From: Schistocephalus solidus
Lineage: Eukaryota > Platyhelminthes > Cestoda > Diphyllobothriidea > Diphyllobothriidae
Reading direction: 5' to 3'
DNA: 64,000 bases
Assembly (NCBI GenBank): GCA_017591395.1
Contig: WEDG01003967.1
Coordinates: 1-64,000, forward strand
Translations under genes and position numbers: made by a program
The notes under the pieces: generated by a model
The model's input: the letters and a program-made list of their open reading frames with translations, nothing else
Told to the model about the DNA's origin: nothing
Database searches by the model: none
In this document: positions 37,830 through 49,958 of the stretch, piece by piece
How positions within the stretch are numbered: position 1 is the first letter of the stretch
How the letters are laid out: each line of letters starts with the position of its first letter

Positions 37830-39110
37830 AAAACGAAATTTATGGTCGCATGCGGTTGACTGCCTTGATGAGAACAAAGAAATCCTTCGTTACATTGCAG
37901 TTCAACTATTCTTGGATTTCGTTGGCCTTGCGAGCCGTCCAGGTCTCTTGCGTCTCCCCAATTCTCTGCTGCACTAAAGGATGACATCAGAAGTAGGCCG
38001 CTTTGCTTGTGTCGGTAGAGTAGTTGATTCGAGCTTTGTCCAGCTTATTCTTCTCAGCGAGCAGATGGTAGATTTCTATTTCGTCGTCTTTTTGTTTGTT
38101 GTTTTCGTCATCAAACCAATCCTCATTTTGACGGTTTGGGCTAACGAGTTTGTCCATGGCTTGTAGAGTTGATAGCCTTCTGCATTTGTCACGACCGCAC
38201 CTCCACAGTGATGTTGTAGTCCGGTGTCCGCCGTTCTTTCAGGCGCTGGACTAGTAGACTGCTTAACTTTAGGAGGCAAGCAGGTTAATTCAGCAAAAAT
38301 GAAATTAAGTAATCTGATGTTTACTTAGCTTAATGTACCCTGTGAGGTTGCAGTCGGATTTTCATCTTGGAGATGAAGGGGCGTTGAGTTATGCAGCCAT
38401 CAATATCACAGATGGCGTTTATCACCAGCAGATCCTGTCGATCTTGCCTCCCCATGAGAACGTAGTCCGGTGGCCGTCAGTACAGCGATCGGGGCTGCAT
38501 CTGCCTAACCCTCTCCTGCATTGGAAGATGGAAGGTGGTGGGCAGATGGAAAACATGTTCCACACGAGTTTGCAGAAGAAGGATGTCGTTATCATCACAG
38601 CCGCTGAGACCATAGAGACCAAGAAGAAGTTGATGTGATCGCTGGGACAAGAGCTGACGTTTCGGATTCTAAATTAAACCCATCATCAGAAACAGTATCA
38701 TAGAGACCATGCACTTGCTCCTAGGTAACGTGATTTGCCCTGATGAGGGCGTTGAAGTCCACGTATAATTTGATGTTCGCCTCCTCAGAGCTGGGCATTT
38801 GAGGGGCGAAAGCGAAGATATCGATAATGGCAGCTTCCCAAATACGTGGGCTCACAGTCATCAGTCAGTCGTTGATGCCCTGAGGCAAGCAAAGTGGTTA
38901 TCCCATGACGTCATACCGGATGGCCAGAACGACGCCAGCGTCGCCTCTCTCTGCCTTTGCGCGGCCGCTTCAGATGAAGGTGTAGCCGGCGCCCGCTTCC
39001 ATCCGACTCCTGTCAGACAATTGGGTCTCACCGAGAGCAACGATGCCCACCTTGCAGCCTACCATTTCTCGAGTAACTGACATCGTCCTTCTTCCCAGAA
39101 ATAAATAAGT
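37830..39110 (-). pseudogene. RTE-type LINE fragment 2: endonuclease and inter-domain linker, minus strand
   Basis: Read right to left: about 39080-38820 is the endonuclease N-half, the reverse complement of 36600-36860. About 38790-38730 holds a decayed APQMPSSEEANIK-type segment. About 38640-38330 holds the DYVLMGRQDRQDLLV and SKMKIRLQPHRV region (C-half of the endonuclease). About 38120-37840 holds LLAEKNKLDKARI, HPLVQQRIGETQ and ETWTARKANEIQE (linker to the RT). The order is that of an intact RTE, so this is one element with its 3' part missing. It is interrupted by an ~85-bp insertion at 38640-38725 carrying a hammerhead motif. Confidence 0.7.
38651..38695 (-). ncRNA. Hammerhead-ribozyme-like fold inside RTE fragment
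   Basis: Minus strand: CTGATGA, stem II GGGTT/AATCC with an 8-nt loop, GAAAC and GTC are all intact. Helix I is weak here (2 pairs). No TATA box is present because the copy is cut off at about 38725, where RTE sequence resumes. Downstream it retains the 'tgtcccagc' element. Confidence 0.6.
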
Positions 39111-39404
39111 GAAAATGATAGTAAGGTTCATCAGTCTCCTCTGGCCACATCATCGTCGTGAATCTTCAAGAATGAGTTCTCGGAAAATGCCCTGATGGTT
39201 TTCCAATGTGACAGCATGGACAAATTTTTCAAGCCTTCGAGAATGTTACCAACTTGTATATCTCCAGGAACAAGGAGGACCGATAATTATATGATAACCA
39301 AAGCGACATGTCTTTTCTCATCATTAAAGGTATAATCTTCGCGCGTATACCCCTAAGTAACATAAACACGCATCTCAAGTATGCATTTCCTTAAGGCGCA
39401 CAGT

Positions 39405-39960
39405 TTGGCTTCCGAAGACCTTGAAGGAGCGCGGACGCGGTCTTTAATGTAATGGCAATACTACCAACCTTCTTTCATTTCACTGCATACGAAAATTACC
39501 CCCGCCATCAGCATCACCGATGAGAACCCTCATACTGTATGGAAAAATGCCACCACGATTGACTCTAGGATCAGTATTGTGGGCTCAATCCGATCCTGTC
39601 TCAACTGCAACCGCACAAATGAATTACGCATGTGCCTGATTAGCCACATGCAAATTCATCGCATTGAGACTGTTGAAGCAGTACCAGGAGCCCCGGCATA
39701 CATCTGTCTTTTCCATCTCACCTACCCACTGCCCCAGAATATTCGGTTATTGCGTGGGCCTTTTCGGGCATATACAATCCGAACATACGCGGTTCTTGCT
39801 TTCGTCATCACATCTCGCCCTACTTACTCGCAAGCACTTCCCTCGACTACATTTGAATTTTTTCCCCAAAACGAACATACATGCCATCCGCGTATTTCTA
39901 TGCTTCTCTCTTTATGCAAGCACGTGATTCAATTATCATCGCCAGTTTGACGTGTGAATA
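39405..39960 (+). pseudogene. Retroelement scraps: RT motif and RTE zinc-finger tail
   Basis: AQFGFRRP at about 39400 is an RT-type motif. From 39590 the frame reads SCLNCNRTNELRMCLISHMQ then HRIETVEAVPGAPAY, a decayed C2H2 finger and the linker TETGEPVPGAP of the RTE tail. The rest has shifts. I see no intact frame. Confidence 0.55.
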
Positions 39961-42059
39961 AGTCTTTTCAATGCACAGGCAAATGACTGTGGTTCTCCAG
40001 CATTTAATTTTTATATTTAAGAGATTATTTTGTCTTTTTTGCACTCACTTTATCCAGTCTGCCAAGTGGGAATCTACTGCTCTAACAAATATCTGCGGAG
40101 TCCTTCAAGGTTGTATCTTATACTCTCACTTTTCACTATAACCGGTGACCTGAGATCGCCCACTTTCCGTCTATATGTTAAGCATACTGATTAAAGCATT
40201 GTTGGACAACCCATTAAAAGAAACATTGACCTCTAGTTTGGGAAGGATGGTGTGAATCATGTGTCCGCATGCGGCAGATGCAGTTAACATTTACTATCAC
40301 TTAAAACTAATTTGCACACAAGTAACCGCCTACTTAGGAGCATACGGTGGACATCGTCGAACTACGACGGTCAACCTGTCGTGCATGGTCATTGGGACAT
40401 GGTCTTAGGCTAACGAAACAGAAATCGGTCTAGGGTGTATAATCTACCTCCTCCTCCGTCTCCTCATCATCAGCATCATTCTTCAGTTATGTTGGTATTA
40501 CTTCGTACTCAACTCTCTCATTCTTTCCTCTTATGAGAACTCTTTTTTCACTTAACTGCGTAAACTTAGATACCGCATTCGTTGGTTGGATTTCAATAAA
40601 ACCTACCAACCCCAAATTTGGAGAATTTGATGCCTGCCTTTGATTTTTAATTTGCATTGTTCTTCGGCTATTTTTTGCTTTGCTACAAACATAAATCTTC
40701 ATATTAAAACATCTCTGAATTAACTCGTTTGCTTATGTTCTTTATCTCGATTAAGCTTATATCCTAGTGCAACGTCATTTTACAGTTAATTTTCTGATGG
40801 GATTCTGACTTTATTTTGCCATCGCCTTCGGTCTGAATTAATTGCTGTGAAGTAATCGTTCTTAGTACATGGCACCTCAATTAAATATGAAGCCTGTCCT
40901 TTGTTTTAGCCTGAAAAGTTTAGTTTAGATAATATTCCATGTGGCTAACGTAAATGGGCATTTTATTTTTGTCAGCCACTGTGCCCAATCTCATCATCAC
41001 TTGTCGGGCAGGTGCAGACAGTGAGCTGTTATGTAGGAGATGGAAGATTGTTTGAATCCGACATTATGGAACCTATTCTCGTGGTGCAACAGTGCACTCC
41101 TACCCGCAACAAATATGACATGCTTGAAGCAATCAAAAATCCGAAGATTTGGCGCTTGGAATTTTGACACCTGATGGAAGAACTTGATCCTCATTATGAG
41201 TATATCGCAATAACTGGATTAATCATAGTCAACTTGTAGTGGCTCCTTCGAACTATGTATTTGATTCTCTCGCATATGAGATCCGAGCCAGCATTTCAGT
41301 AGCTTGGTTTAGGGTTTTCTAGATCAGGTTGATTGTGGCACAGGTAGACGTGCTTTTAAACATTATTATTCGCTGTACTTGTGCCTGCTTCCAGTGACAT
41401 TTCCATTGCCTGTTCGTCGATGTAGGGTGGTTCAGGGACGAAATAGAGCGTCAGATGCTGTACAGGTCTTCCTCAAGACCAACTGATTCACGCACAAGTC
41501 GCCAATACTGCGCCGACAGCAGTAGGCCACGATAGACTGTGTCGCTTGTGAATTTCTAACCATCATTTTGCTGTAACGCATGTGGAGAACCATTCCATTG
41601 TTGCGCACAAACCAAGAGGATATCACTCAGTTCAATTCATTGGTGCATACCTAATACTTTGTAGAATTATCTAGTCATCTGAATATTATCGGTCTTACCG
41701 AAGCCTAAAGTTTATGACAATGAGGTTTTACTGCATTTGAATCCAAAAAAGACAAAATTAACCATTTAAATGAAGGGTACTTGCCTGATGATTGGCTCCA
41801 TATGGGCAAACTTTTTTACAGTCGTTGATTTATACTCAAATCAATTCAGTTTACTGGAGAAACAGGCATGGATACTTGGCACCCTCTCTGTAACGTGTAA
41901 TGAAGTGAGGTGTACAGAGAAACCATTTGAGTTGCAATAGTTTATAGAAGGCCACAAAATATGACATTTTGAGTGGGAGTCTTAAGGATACTGTTAACAC
42001 TCAAATCGCTCCGGGCTGATTTTGGAACATAAATCTGTAAAGGTTCTAGCGATGATGAC
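39961..42059. other. No gene recognised
   Basis: Mixed sequence with short frames. 40345-40385 carries a short 'ggtggacatcgtcgaactacgacg' stretch, minus its ends, seen at the edges of dispersed family D (62.7 kb). Nothing else was identified. Confidence 0.35.
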
Positions 42060-43255
42060 ATCATATCATCGACTGGGAGGGCGTTTCATGAACTGTCCAC
42101 TTTAATGGAGAAGAAAATCTTGCGCACATACATCCTGGACTGCTGAACGAGTACTTTTAATCGGTGATCTCGAAGATTGGACGTGGTAGCAAATTCAAAG
42201 AAGTCCTTAAAAGCCAGACAGCAATCCAACGCCTTCCCAATACAGAATGTCTGTAGAAGATCCACGCGCATTTGTCTATAACTCGAATGGAGCAGAATTA
42301 GATTTTTTAGGCCGGTTGCGTATGGCAAAGAGCTTTGACTCTCCACCATTTTTGTGGTTATCCTTTGAACGCTTGAGAGACTTTTTGATCTTGAATTGTC
42401 CAGGGTCTCCAGGCTTGTACCGCATATCCCAGATGCGGCCCCACGAATTTTCCGCAAATCTCAGGGAAGACATCTTCACCAAACTCTACAAAGGCTCTCC
42501 TGATGGTGTGCAACAATGCTCTATCCTTCACTTATGACCAGTTGGAGGACGATTTTGAGGAGGTGTTCGGCATCATACCAAGTTCCTTATGGTTCACCAA
42601 GACTATACCCTTTAGAAAGTGGCTTTTACTGTCGGCCGATCCCTATGGGTGAACTGGACGAAAACCTATGCACTAATCGACGTTAAACCACAAAACCCAA
42701 CGATTTGAAAACCAATTTCGGTTGATCTGCAGTCCACATGCGTTGGTAGGGCTCTAGATTACACTCCAGACTTTCATGTCGTCAGCAAACATTGCTGACT
42801 CACAGTTCAGTTTTCTTACAAAACCGTTCACGTAGATAGATAGCGGAATCGGCCCTATTAGTGAATCCTTTGGAACATCAATCTCGACTGCAGTAGAACC
42901 TGACCACCCTTGGTCAATGCGCGCAATCTGTCGCCGGCCCACGATGAATTATTAATCTCCTGGAAGATACCCCTGGTAACTATTCTTTCTAGCTTGTACA
43001 ACAATCTCTGGTGTGTCATATTGTCTTAGGCTTTTTGGAGTCAATGTAGGCTATGTGAAATGTAAACCTATCTTTGGGAGCTTCAGTCCAACTCAAGGGA
43101 GCTCGTACCACGTTTTTTGCATGATCTTCCTTTTTGGAACCCGTCTTGACAGTTTGATAACATGTTATGAGTCTCGAGGAATTGCACAAATTCGCCATTA
43201 ATGCTCTTCTCCATGACAAAATTATTGGTCTGTAATTTTTAACCAAGTCCGGACT
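42060..43255 (-). pseudogene. CR1-like LINE 3' half, minus strand
   Basis: Minus strand: VKNYRPIIL (about 43245, RT motif), then DRFTFHIAYIDSKK, a VPKDSLIGPIPLSIYVNG block and the catalytic MFADDMKVW (42780-42755), followed by thumb and C-terminal region (LLHSSYRQMRVDLLQTF, FFEFATTSNLRDH). Frames shift several times. The 5' end abuts the 3' tail of the next copy at 43265. Confidence 0.75.
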
Positions 43256-43264
43256 AACATTTTC

Positions 43265-44290
43265 GTTTATTCATTCAGTTTTTTCAGTATAATTCAGTAT
43301 ATATAAGGGAGATAGGCAGAGCCTTTGAAAATCCTATTTACAGATAGACGCTCCCAAAACAAGCAAATGTTACATGGCGATAGTCGTTTTAGTATATTGA
43401 TCACTGCTATCGACTAAATATATGTTCAAAAAGTAAAAATGCATCAAGTCTTCTTTTAAACATTTCAACGCTTTCAGCCTGAACAACCAAAGCTGGCAGT
43501 TTGTTCCATTCTTCAATCACCCATTGGGAAAAGAAGTTGGCCCGCACTTCAAGTTTGGCGTGTTTTCTTTTCAGTTTGTATTGGTGACCTCGGAGACTTG
43601 TCATGTTTGCCAATTCAAAACAGTTGGCCCTCTGCAGAGCACAATCAACTCCTCTGACCAGTTTGAAGATTAAGATCATATCCCCTCTTTATTGCCTATA
43701 AGAGAGAGGAAAAATTTTAAGTCTTTATAGATGGCCCTCATAGGGTAGGCATTCCAATCCGCTGACTAGTTTCGTTGCCCTCCGTTGAACTTTCTCCAGC
43801 AGAGCGTAGTCATGTTTCGTTTAAGGGCGCCACGCCTGAACGCAATATTCCAACCCCGGCCGGATAAATGTTCCAAACACGCGCCCAAAAAGCTCTCCGT
43901 CAAAATTAACGAAGGACCTCCTGATTGCGCCTAAGAATAACATATCTTTCTTTGCGATATTCGCACAGTGCGACGATGGTTTGAGAGTTGGTGTTATCCA
44001 TATATCCAAGTCCTTTAGGATATTTACCTCCTGGAGTTGGTGACCACTGATGAAGTACTGGTATTCAAACCTAACCATCCTTCTGGAACTAGACCGCAGT
44101 CGGATTATTTGGCATTTGTTAAGATTAAGGTTCAGCAGCTACTCATCATTATTTAAGTTTTTAGCTAGATACACAATTCGCTTGTTCTGATCGATGATCA
44201 CCATCGGGTAGTGGTTGTCAATTAGGTGCAAAAGAGAGTTCCTAAACCACTCCCGTTGTTTCTTTACATTGCCTGTAAAAATTAAAATTT
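43265..44290 (-). pseudogene. CR1-like LINE 3' end, minus strand, with tail
   Basis: The minus strand reads LNLNLNKCQIIR, KDLDIWITPTLKPSSHCANI, RPGLEYCVQAWRP, LEKVQRRATKLVSGLECLP, then FKLVRGVDCALQRANCFELA and WNKLPALVVQAESVEMFKRR. This is the usual CR1 C-terminus. After the stop at about 43407 comes a short 3' UTR and a tail of ACTGAA-type repeats (about 43270-43305). It is 5' truncated. It is younger-looking than the macrosatellite LINE, with only one or two stops in this stretch. Confidence 0.8.
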
Positions 44291-45468
44291 AGTGGAGATC
44301 GGTTAGACCTGCTCTCATTTGGCTAAACATAACTAGCAAAACCTTATGCCTTTTTCATATATGGTACGCAAAAAGGGAATAAGGAGTAATCCCAAATAAG
44401 CACTAAATACTCACTTCGGCGGAGTGGGGGCGTAGAAATAATCTCTTAAATGGTGCGTAATATTTGCGTAAAAACCAGTTCAAGATATTTAGCTTTTTGT
44501 CATTCACATGTTATGGTTTAGAACAGGACATTTTGTGTGAGAATTGCCTTCAAGGTTTTGTGCAGGAAACCATAATCAACAGTCGATTTTATGCATGACG
44601 ATTGAATGGTGTTCCAGTTAATTCATTCAGCCTTGATTTCGTTCATAATCATGACATTTGGTTGGCTGATAAATTTCCCTTACTGTTTCAAAAGATGGGT
44701 TTCAAAGACTCGGATGGACCAACGTAGCCTGTAAGTAGTGAGGGCATCCAGACACGGAGAGCCAAGAGCCTTGATGATCAACCATATAACGTCCGTGCTA
44801 CACGCACACTTGTTGTCTTATCGGACACTAAACGGATTTCATTCACATAAGTAATTCAGCCACTCTCAGTCAACTTTCCAAGTCCCTTTAATATATTTGG
44901 TATCCAGATAGTGCTTTTTCCCTAATTTGATTGCTGCCGGACAGCCAAGGCTTCGGTTACTGTCATCACATCCAGAGATAGTAAAGGAGAGGCAAAATTA
45001 CAACTCGTCGAATTTACAGATAATGTTTTAGGCAATTGTACACGAACACCTCAATTGTGCGCTAGTCAAATTTCTGGTTGCGTTTTTCCCGTTGATGCGC
45101 ATTACTGCTCTGCCTCTGGTGTCAATGATACAGGCCAGTTCCGTTTCTAGATGTGTTAAATTAAATTGGTTTTCTACGCACCGAAGACTGGGCGATACCG
45201 ACTTAGTTCTGCTGTCTCTTTAACCGAATGGCTCCCCGACAGTGTTTTCGTTAGTCGATTAGTTGCCGTCATTCTTAATATAACTGGCTGCTTCAATTGA
45301 AACGTCATATTCTGGAAGATAACCAGATTGTGTTCACCACCCTTTAAGCATAACTATAATTCCAAGAAAAGCTACAGGAATTCAGGAAGCAGAAAATATT
45401 ATGTTGTCTAGTAATTTCATTGTATTTTATCAGTGTAATGCATGGTTTCTTCATTTTATGTACTGCAG

Positions 45469-45576
45469 GCTTCGCCAATAACATCTTCTTTTACTTTATC
45501 AGTGTTAAGGTCTCTGTTCCGTGCGCGGGTTTTTGCCGATAAGTGTCTGCCGCCCTCCCATCTCGCATTCCTCCAG
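45469..45576 (+). CDS. Candidate host-gene exon 1 of 6 (phase 0-0)
   Basis: 108 bp bounded by acceptor ttatgtactgcag and donor CAG/gtaatt. It encodes 36 aa (ASPITSSFTLSVLR...HLAFLQ). It is the most upstream exon I can support, and earlier exons are likely. See the exon at 47350 for the gene as a whole. Confidence 0.4.
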
Positions 45577-47147
45577 GTAATTGTCCTCAGTCTTCTGTTT
45601 GGAAGCTCAGTTTGTCTTCTCAAGCTAATAATAGCATAACACACATCCTTGTTCGTTTTTTCACATTTTATTGTTTTTTCCTCATTAATTTCTCGTTATT
45701 ATGTTCTAAATCATATCTTTATGATCGTGATATAACGTATGCAAGTGCCTGAACTATTCGCAAATTTAGACTGCCCAGTAGCGTTTTAGGCTGTGGAGAA
45801 TTGATTACGGTATGCATATGAAAGAACCAAAATTCTAGCGCCTCTTTGGACACTTACTTCTACGTCAACCCAACTAATCCTCAAAGCACCCAACGTCCCC
45901 AGTCTCGCGGTTGCTTGTATGCCTACTTCAAGATCCTCAATGGACCCCAGAACACTCTCGTCACTCTCCCAAATGACTCCCAGAGAGCAACATCGTAAAA
46001 CGTTGATTTTATTCGTGTTCTACCTGGAGGTTGAACATGGGTAAAATCAATGGTAATCGCCAGCAATGTACATAATGCTTTGTATTTTTTTTCTCATGTT
46101 CTCCGTATAAACTGAAAATTAATGTGTACAAAACTTTGACAATGGTTGGTAGAAACCAACATTATCCCTACACGACAAGCTGGCCAGCAGCCAGACAGCA
46201 ATAAACATCCGTTAAAAATAATCAGAATACATACGGTGGAGCATATCATTTAGAGCAACTATGCTGAGGTACAGAAAGGTTTAGGTGGAATGACATTGCA
46301 TAAACCTGGCCTTCTTCATGATTTCAAGTCATATAAAACCCTACCCATTCAGCTGAAAATAAGTCTCTAATGACTGCAGTCAGTTAATTTCCTCTAATGC
46401 TATATTTTAGTGTAGAAGGTTTTATGTGACTATTCACATTTGAGCGACTACATCAAGGTATTGGATGTGGTGTGAAATTCGGAAATATTCCTATTCTTGT
46501 GGTGGAGAAAATTTCCTGTGATTCGTTGATCCCCTGCGGAAACTGAAGTTTTCGTCCTTTTTTCCATTCACACCCAATGCAGGTGGTTTTGCTAGGTTAC
46601 ACACACTTACCACTGCATATTGTTCGCTTGATTCCGGTCCCCTGGAATCGAAAAGTACTGATGGAAAAAAACGAAAGGTATCAGAATGGTCACTTCTGGC
46701 TTACTTATCGTCCTACGAAGTGTTTGTAGTAATGAACTTAATGTTTCTTTGAAGCACCGTTTGAAAAATAACCCAAGCAATCTTCTGCTATAAGCAGATG
46801 AAGCTCTGTAGAATTCCCTTCCATTCTAGACAACTTGTGTGTATACTTTGTCGTGCGCAATGTCAAACGAACTGGATCTGAGTTCCAACTTCAATCCCCA
46901 TCTAGAGAAGGTACTTTTCATTTTTTATCTTCTTTTATTCCTCTCTTAATCCTTCATAGTTCTCTTTTCCGGTGGATGAAGTAGCCGAACTACCGGGTCC
47001 GTCGTAGGTTCAACATCTCCCATATCAATTTATCTAGCATCTGCTGTCCCGGAAAGTTGAGATTTCAACTGGTTTTTGATGGTGATCGTGAGGATAGAGG
47101 ATGTCGTGTATGTTCCTTCTCTTTGACCAAACAAAATGTTTTTTCAG
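45577..47147 (+). other. Presumed intron, no other feature
   Basis: Lies between two phase-0 candidate splice sites. No repeat or gene was recognised inside. Confidence 0.3.
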
Positions 47148-47194
47148 GTTTTCGAGATGGGTGGAATTCGGCGGTTATTTGTCAACCTTAACAG
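47148..47194 (+). CDS. Candidate host-gene exon 2 of 6 (phase 0-2)
   Basis: 47 bp after a strong polypyrimidine acceptor (atgttttttcag) and before donor ACAG/gtgctt. It encodes VFEMGGIRRLFVNLN plus two bases of an arginine codon, completed by the first base of the exon at 47350. The GGIRRL pattern is reminiscent of ARM-type helical repeats, but this is weak. Confidence 0.4.
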
Positions 47195-47349
47195 GTGCTT
47201 TACACTTAATGCTACCTTCCGTATTCCACTTACACCGATGAATTTGGCTATCAGGCTTGTTCCGCTGTTTGTATCGCCCCAACGGTGGTGTGATCCAGTT
47301 TTGCGGTACCCTCAACTTCAACTCTTTTACACGACACCCTTACATTTAG

Positions 47350-47673
47350 GTGCGCCAACCACACCGAGGCCAGTGGTCCAGAAAAGGACATTATTAAGCG
47401 TCGCAGCTTCCTCACCGTGTCATCTCCGGATACAGTCTACTCATTTACTGGTCCGAAGCTGCGTTGTGACCACCTTAATCTCTGCATCCCCATAAATAAG
47501 CTACGATCTGCCGCTAGCGGGGTCAAGGAGGAGGACAATGTCTCAAGCTCACAGGAATCCCTTCTTCTGGTGACTGAAAGCATCACCTGTCGGCTTCACT
47601 GCTTTAGCAGCTGCTTTGGATCGGAGGAAAGGGGCCGGATAGAGCTTGTCGCCAGACTGGAGGACCTCACGGG
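47350..47673 (+). CDS. Candidate host-gene exon 3 of 6 (phase 2-2)
   Basis: 324 bp, open throughout, acceptor acccttacatttag, donor ACGG/gtaagt (near-consensus). It encodes about 108 aa including SFLTVSSPDTVYSFTGPKLR and ESITCRLHCFSSCFGSEERG then RIELVARLEDLTG. With its neighbours it forms a run of six exons (45469, 47148, 47350, 49228, 51936, 52414) in which every junction keeps the reading frame. That gives about 314 aa of a longer protein. I do not recognise the family. Cysteine spacing LRC...LC...ITCRLHC faintly recalls integrin alpha membrane-proximal domains, and GGIRRL in exon 2 recalls helical-repeat proteins. Neither is convincing. Base composition is higher in GC than the flanking introns, as expected for coding DNA. 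Confidence 0.5.
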
Positions 47674-48089
47674 GTAAGTAGGCAGTTCACAGTAAATTTA
47701 GCGTCTTTCCCTTGACGGGTGGGACAGCTGCAGTCTATGCGCTCAATTTGTAGAACCAGGAATAGTAAGTACGGGTGTGTAGTGTCCAAAATTTCCTCTC
47801 CTCCACCTCCCTGGTTTCTCATCTCCAGATTGAGATCTTGAGAACCATTCACGAGCATCCATCATACTGTGAGATCGGTAGTAGTCTGGATGTCTAGTAA
47901 TGGCATGCCACGCACATATGATTGCTATAAAACCTAATCTGACTTATGGCAAAGAAGATGCCATGGTTGGCTGTTGTGTCTCGCAACGACTGTCCCCGTT
48001 CTCGGATGCTAAAATTTTCTCTCTCCCTCTAGCTTTCTGGACCAGAAAATCTCTGAGGACATCTGAGTGCAACGGTTTCTGTGTTAACT

Positions 48090-48885
48090 GGCGTATGTGG
48101 ACTTTGCGCTAAAATCCGTGACTTGGAAGGCAGTTAACTGACGATTCAACTCGGTCCTCGCAGCCATTCCCTTTTGTTCTTATGGAGTGACCGACTGGTG
48201 GACCGAGAGTCAGACTGCAATGGCTCCTTCGTAATTTTGGCCTCTATGGCACTCATAGATGTGGGATCCAAGCCGCCCGATACCTTTAGAGTGAAATATT
48301 GGTATATTGTTTTTTGGGGCAGGTCAGGCCATGTATGTGGCGCGCGCAGACGAGGTTATTTGTTATTTTTGTCATCGCACTCATTCCCCTCACCAGAAAA
48401 CTGATGCCCGGGAGAGTTTTTGATCGATGGTCCAGCACATTTTCCTCACTTAAAACAATCTGCCACGCATTAAGCCATCACGATGTCCTAAAAGTCATGC
48501 CTTTGAAGGTTGCCAACTGACGGGATAACTCGGATCTCGCCGTCAGCACAGTGTTTTTGCCTGGAGTTGCCGACTGGTGCACTGACAGTCAGGTTGCAAC
48601 GACTCCTTATTGTGACCTCTGTGGTACTGTCCCTCTCAGTGGGATCCGAGCTGGTATGATGGAATGCGTAGGTGCAGGTTCTCGCCGTTCCAGCCACCTG
48701 TGGCCTCTCCCGCCTCTGTCTTCTTGGCTTCGTCATGACACTGGGTCCAGCTGGAGGAGAGAGGGCGGTAGATGAAACGCAAGTGTATCATCACTATAGA
48801 CTAAATCAGTCGGAAGTTGTCCTCCCCGCGCCGCCATATCATGAGGCACACAATCAAACTCTGAATTTCGGTGTAGATGGTCGTG
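48090..48885 (+). repeat. Dispersed repeat family D, two tandem units in an intron
   Basis: The landmarks 'gaccgactggtggaccgagagt' (minus two bases) at about 48187 and 'gccgactggtgcactgacagt' at about 48568 are each followed by 'caatggctcc'/'caacgactcc' and 'gtgggatcc'. The units are about 385 bp apart. 'gttgccaactgacgggataa' at 48509 is identical to 62353. No coding capacity was found. Confidence 0.7.
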
Positions 48886-49227
48886 TCATAGTCGCAGTCG
48901 CACCAAAGAATACGGTATCCGTGTTTGTGGTGGTTGCCGCAACTTTTCAACGATTAATCAATACCAAACGTGTCAATTGTCGTTTCGTATAAAGTAGTGA
49001 CGAATCTGATACATTGATTGGCAGGCCTGCTTTAAACTTCATAGTTTGATACTTGCTGACAGCCATTTCTGTGGTGAACTCTGGTCTCCGCAGCAAATAG
49101 GTTACGCGCAAGCTTGCTAAGTTATGCTACTTGAGGCTTAACTGGCGGAGTTACTGGTGGTTGTAGCAGTGCTAATGCCACTTTTCTGTAACACCGCCCT
49201 AGATTCTGTTCGTATTCTCTTCTCTAG

Positions 49228-49438
49228 GCCTGAGCCGATTATCCTCGGGATGGATCGTGTAGAAGTGCGCTGCTCCGCGACACCATCGAGGGATATTAAT
49301 CGCCTGCGGGACCGCTTGCTGTCCAAAAGCTGTGGCAGTTCAGAAGGCCCTCCGGCAACGGCAAAGGCGTCTCCAATGTCCGGACCCGGAAGAAAGAACC
49401 TGATGCTCACGTCCACCGATTCATCCGCCAACTCTCAG
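49228..49438 (+). CDS. Candidate host-gene exon 4 of 6 (phase 2-0)
   Basis: 211 bp, acceptor gtattctcttctctag, donor CTCAG/gtagtt. Its first base completes a glycine codon split at 47673. It encodes PEPIILGMDRVEVRCSATPS, then a Ser/Pro-rich, probably disordered stretch ending STDSSANSQ. The next intron (49439-51935) contains the inverted pair of Penelope-like elements. Confidence 0.45.
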
Positions 49439-49872
49439 GTAGTTTTTAACCTACTTTAGAGCATATATATGAAGTAGATTCCTCATGAAATGTCGACCTA
49501 AATTCGATTTTAAAAAATTCCTTGAGAAAATTTTTAGAATATATTATCTTGTACTCTAATCCCAAGATATTTCAAGCACAGTAGGATGCTGGCTTTTGAA
49601 CAAGCTTCTTTCTGACCGTCTGCAAATATTTTACTCTAAAAATGACCACTTACGTAGTATGCATTTTCTCATTTATTTTTACTGTTCGTGTAAATTCAAA
49701 TATATTTTATAAAATACACACAAAAAGATTTCCTCTTACACTATTTTTGGTAACAAATCGCGTCTTCTCAAAATGTAAAATTGAAGAAATCATATCTGAT
49801 ACAATCGAAATGACGAATTCCAGGAAGTAGCTCAGCAGAAAAGAGATGATCACTGGAACATGGCGTTTATTG

Positions 49873-49912
49873 GCCTGACGTTTCGAATTCTCTCGAACCC
49901 ATCATCAGAGAC
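49873..49912 (-). ncRNA. Hammerhead-ribozyme motif, fully conserved core
   Basis: Minus strand: helix I GTCT/AGGC (4 pairs, one G-U), core CTGATGA, stem II GGGTTC/GAATTC closed by a GAGA tetraloop, GAAA, then C-GTC as cleavage triplet. Helix III is only the minimal A-C/G-U with no loop, as described for hammerheads of Penelope-like elements, which are thought to act as dimers. It is the best copy of the five in the window. It lies about 330 bp after the end of the GIY-YIG module. Confidence 0.7.
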
Positions 49913-49950
49913 AGTTGAAGAAAAGGGTACTTGAAACACAAGTGGCGCAG

Positions 49951-49958
49951 TATTTATA
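49951..49958 (-). promoter_or_regulatory. TATA-box-like octamer in Penelope terminal region
   Basis: TATAAATA on the minus strand, 42 nt before the hammerhead core (49908). If used as a core promoter, the transcript would start roughly 15-20 nt before the ribozyme. Confidence 0.5.
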
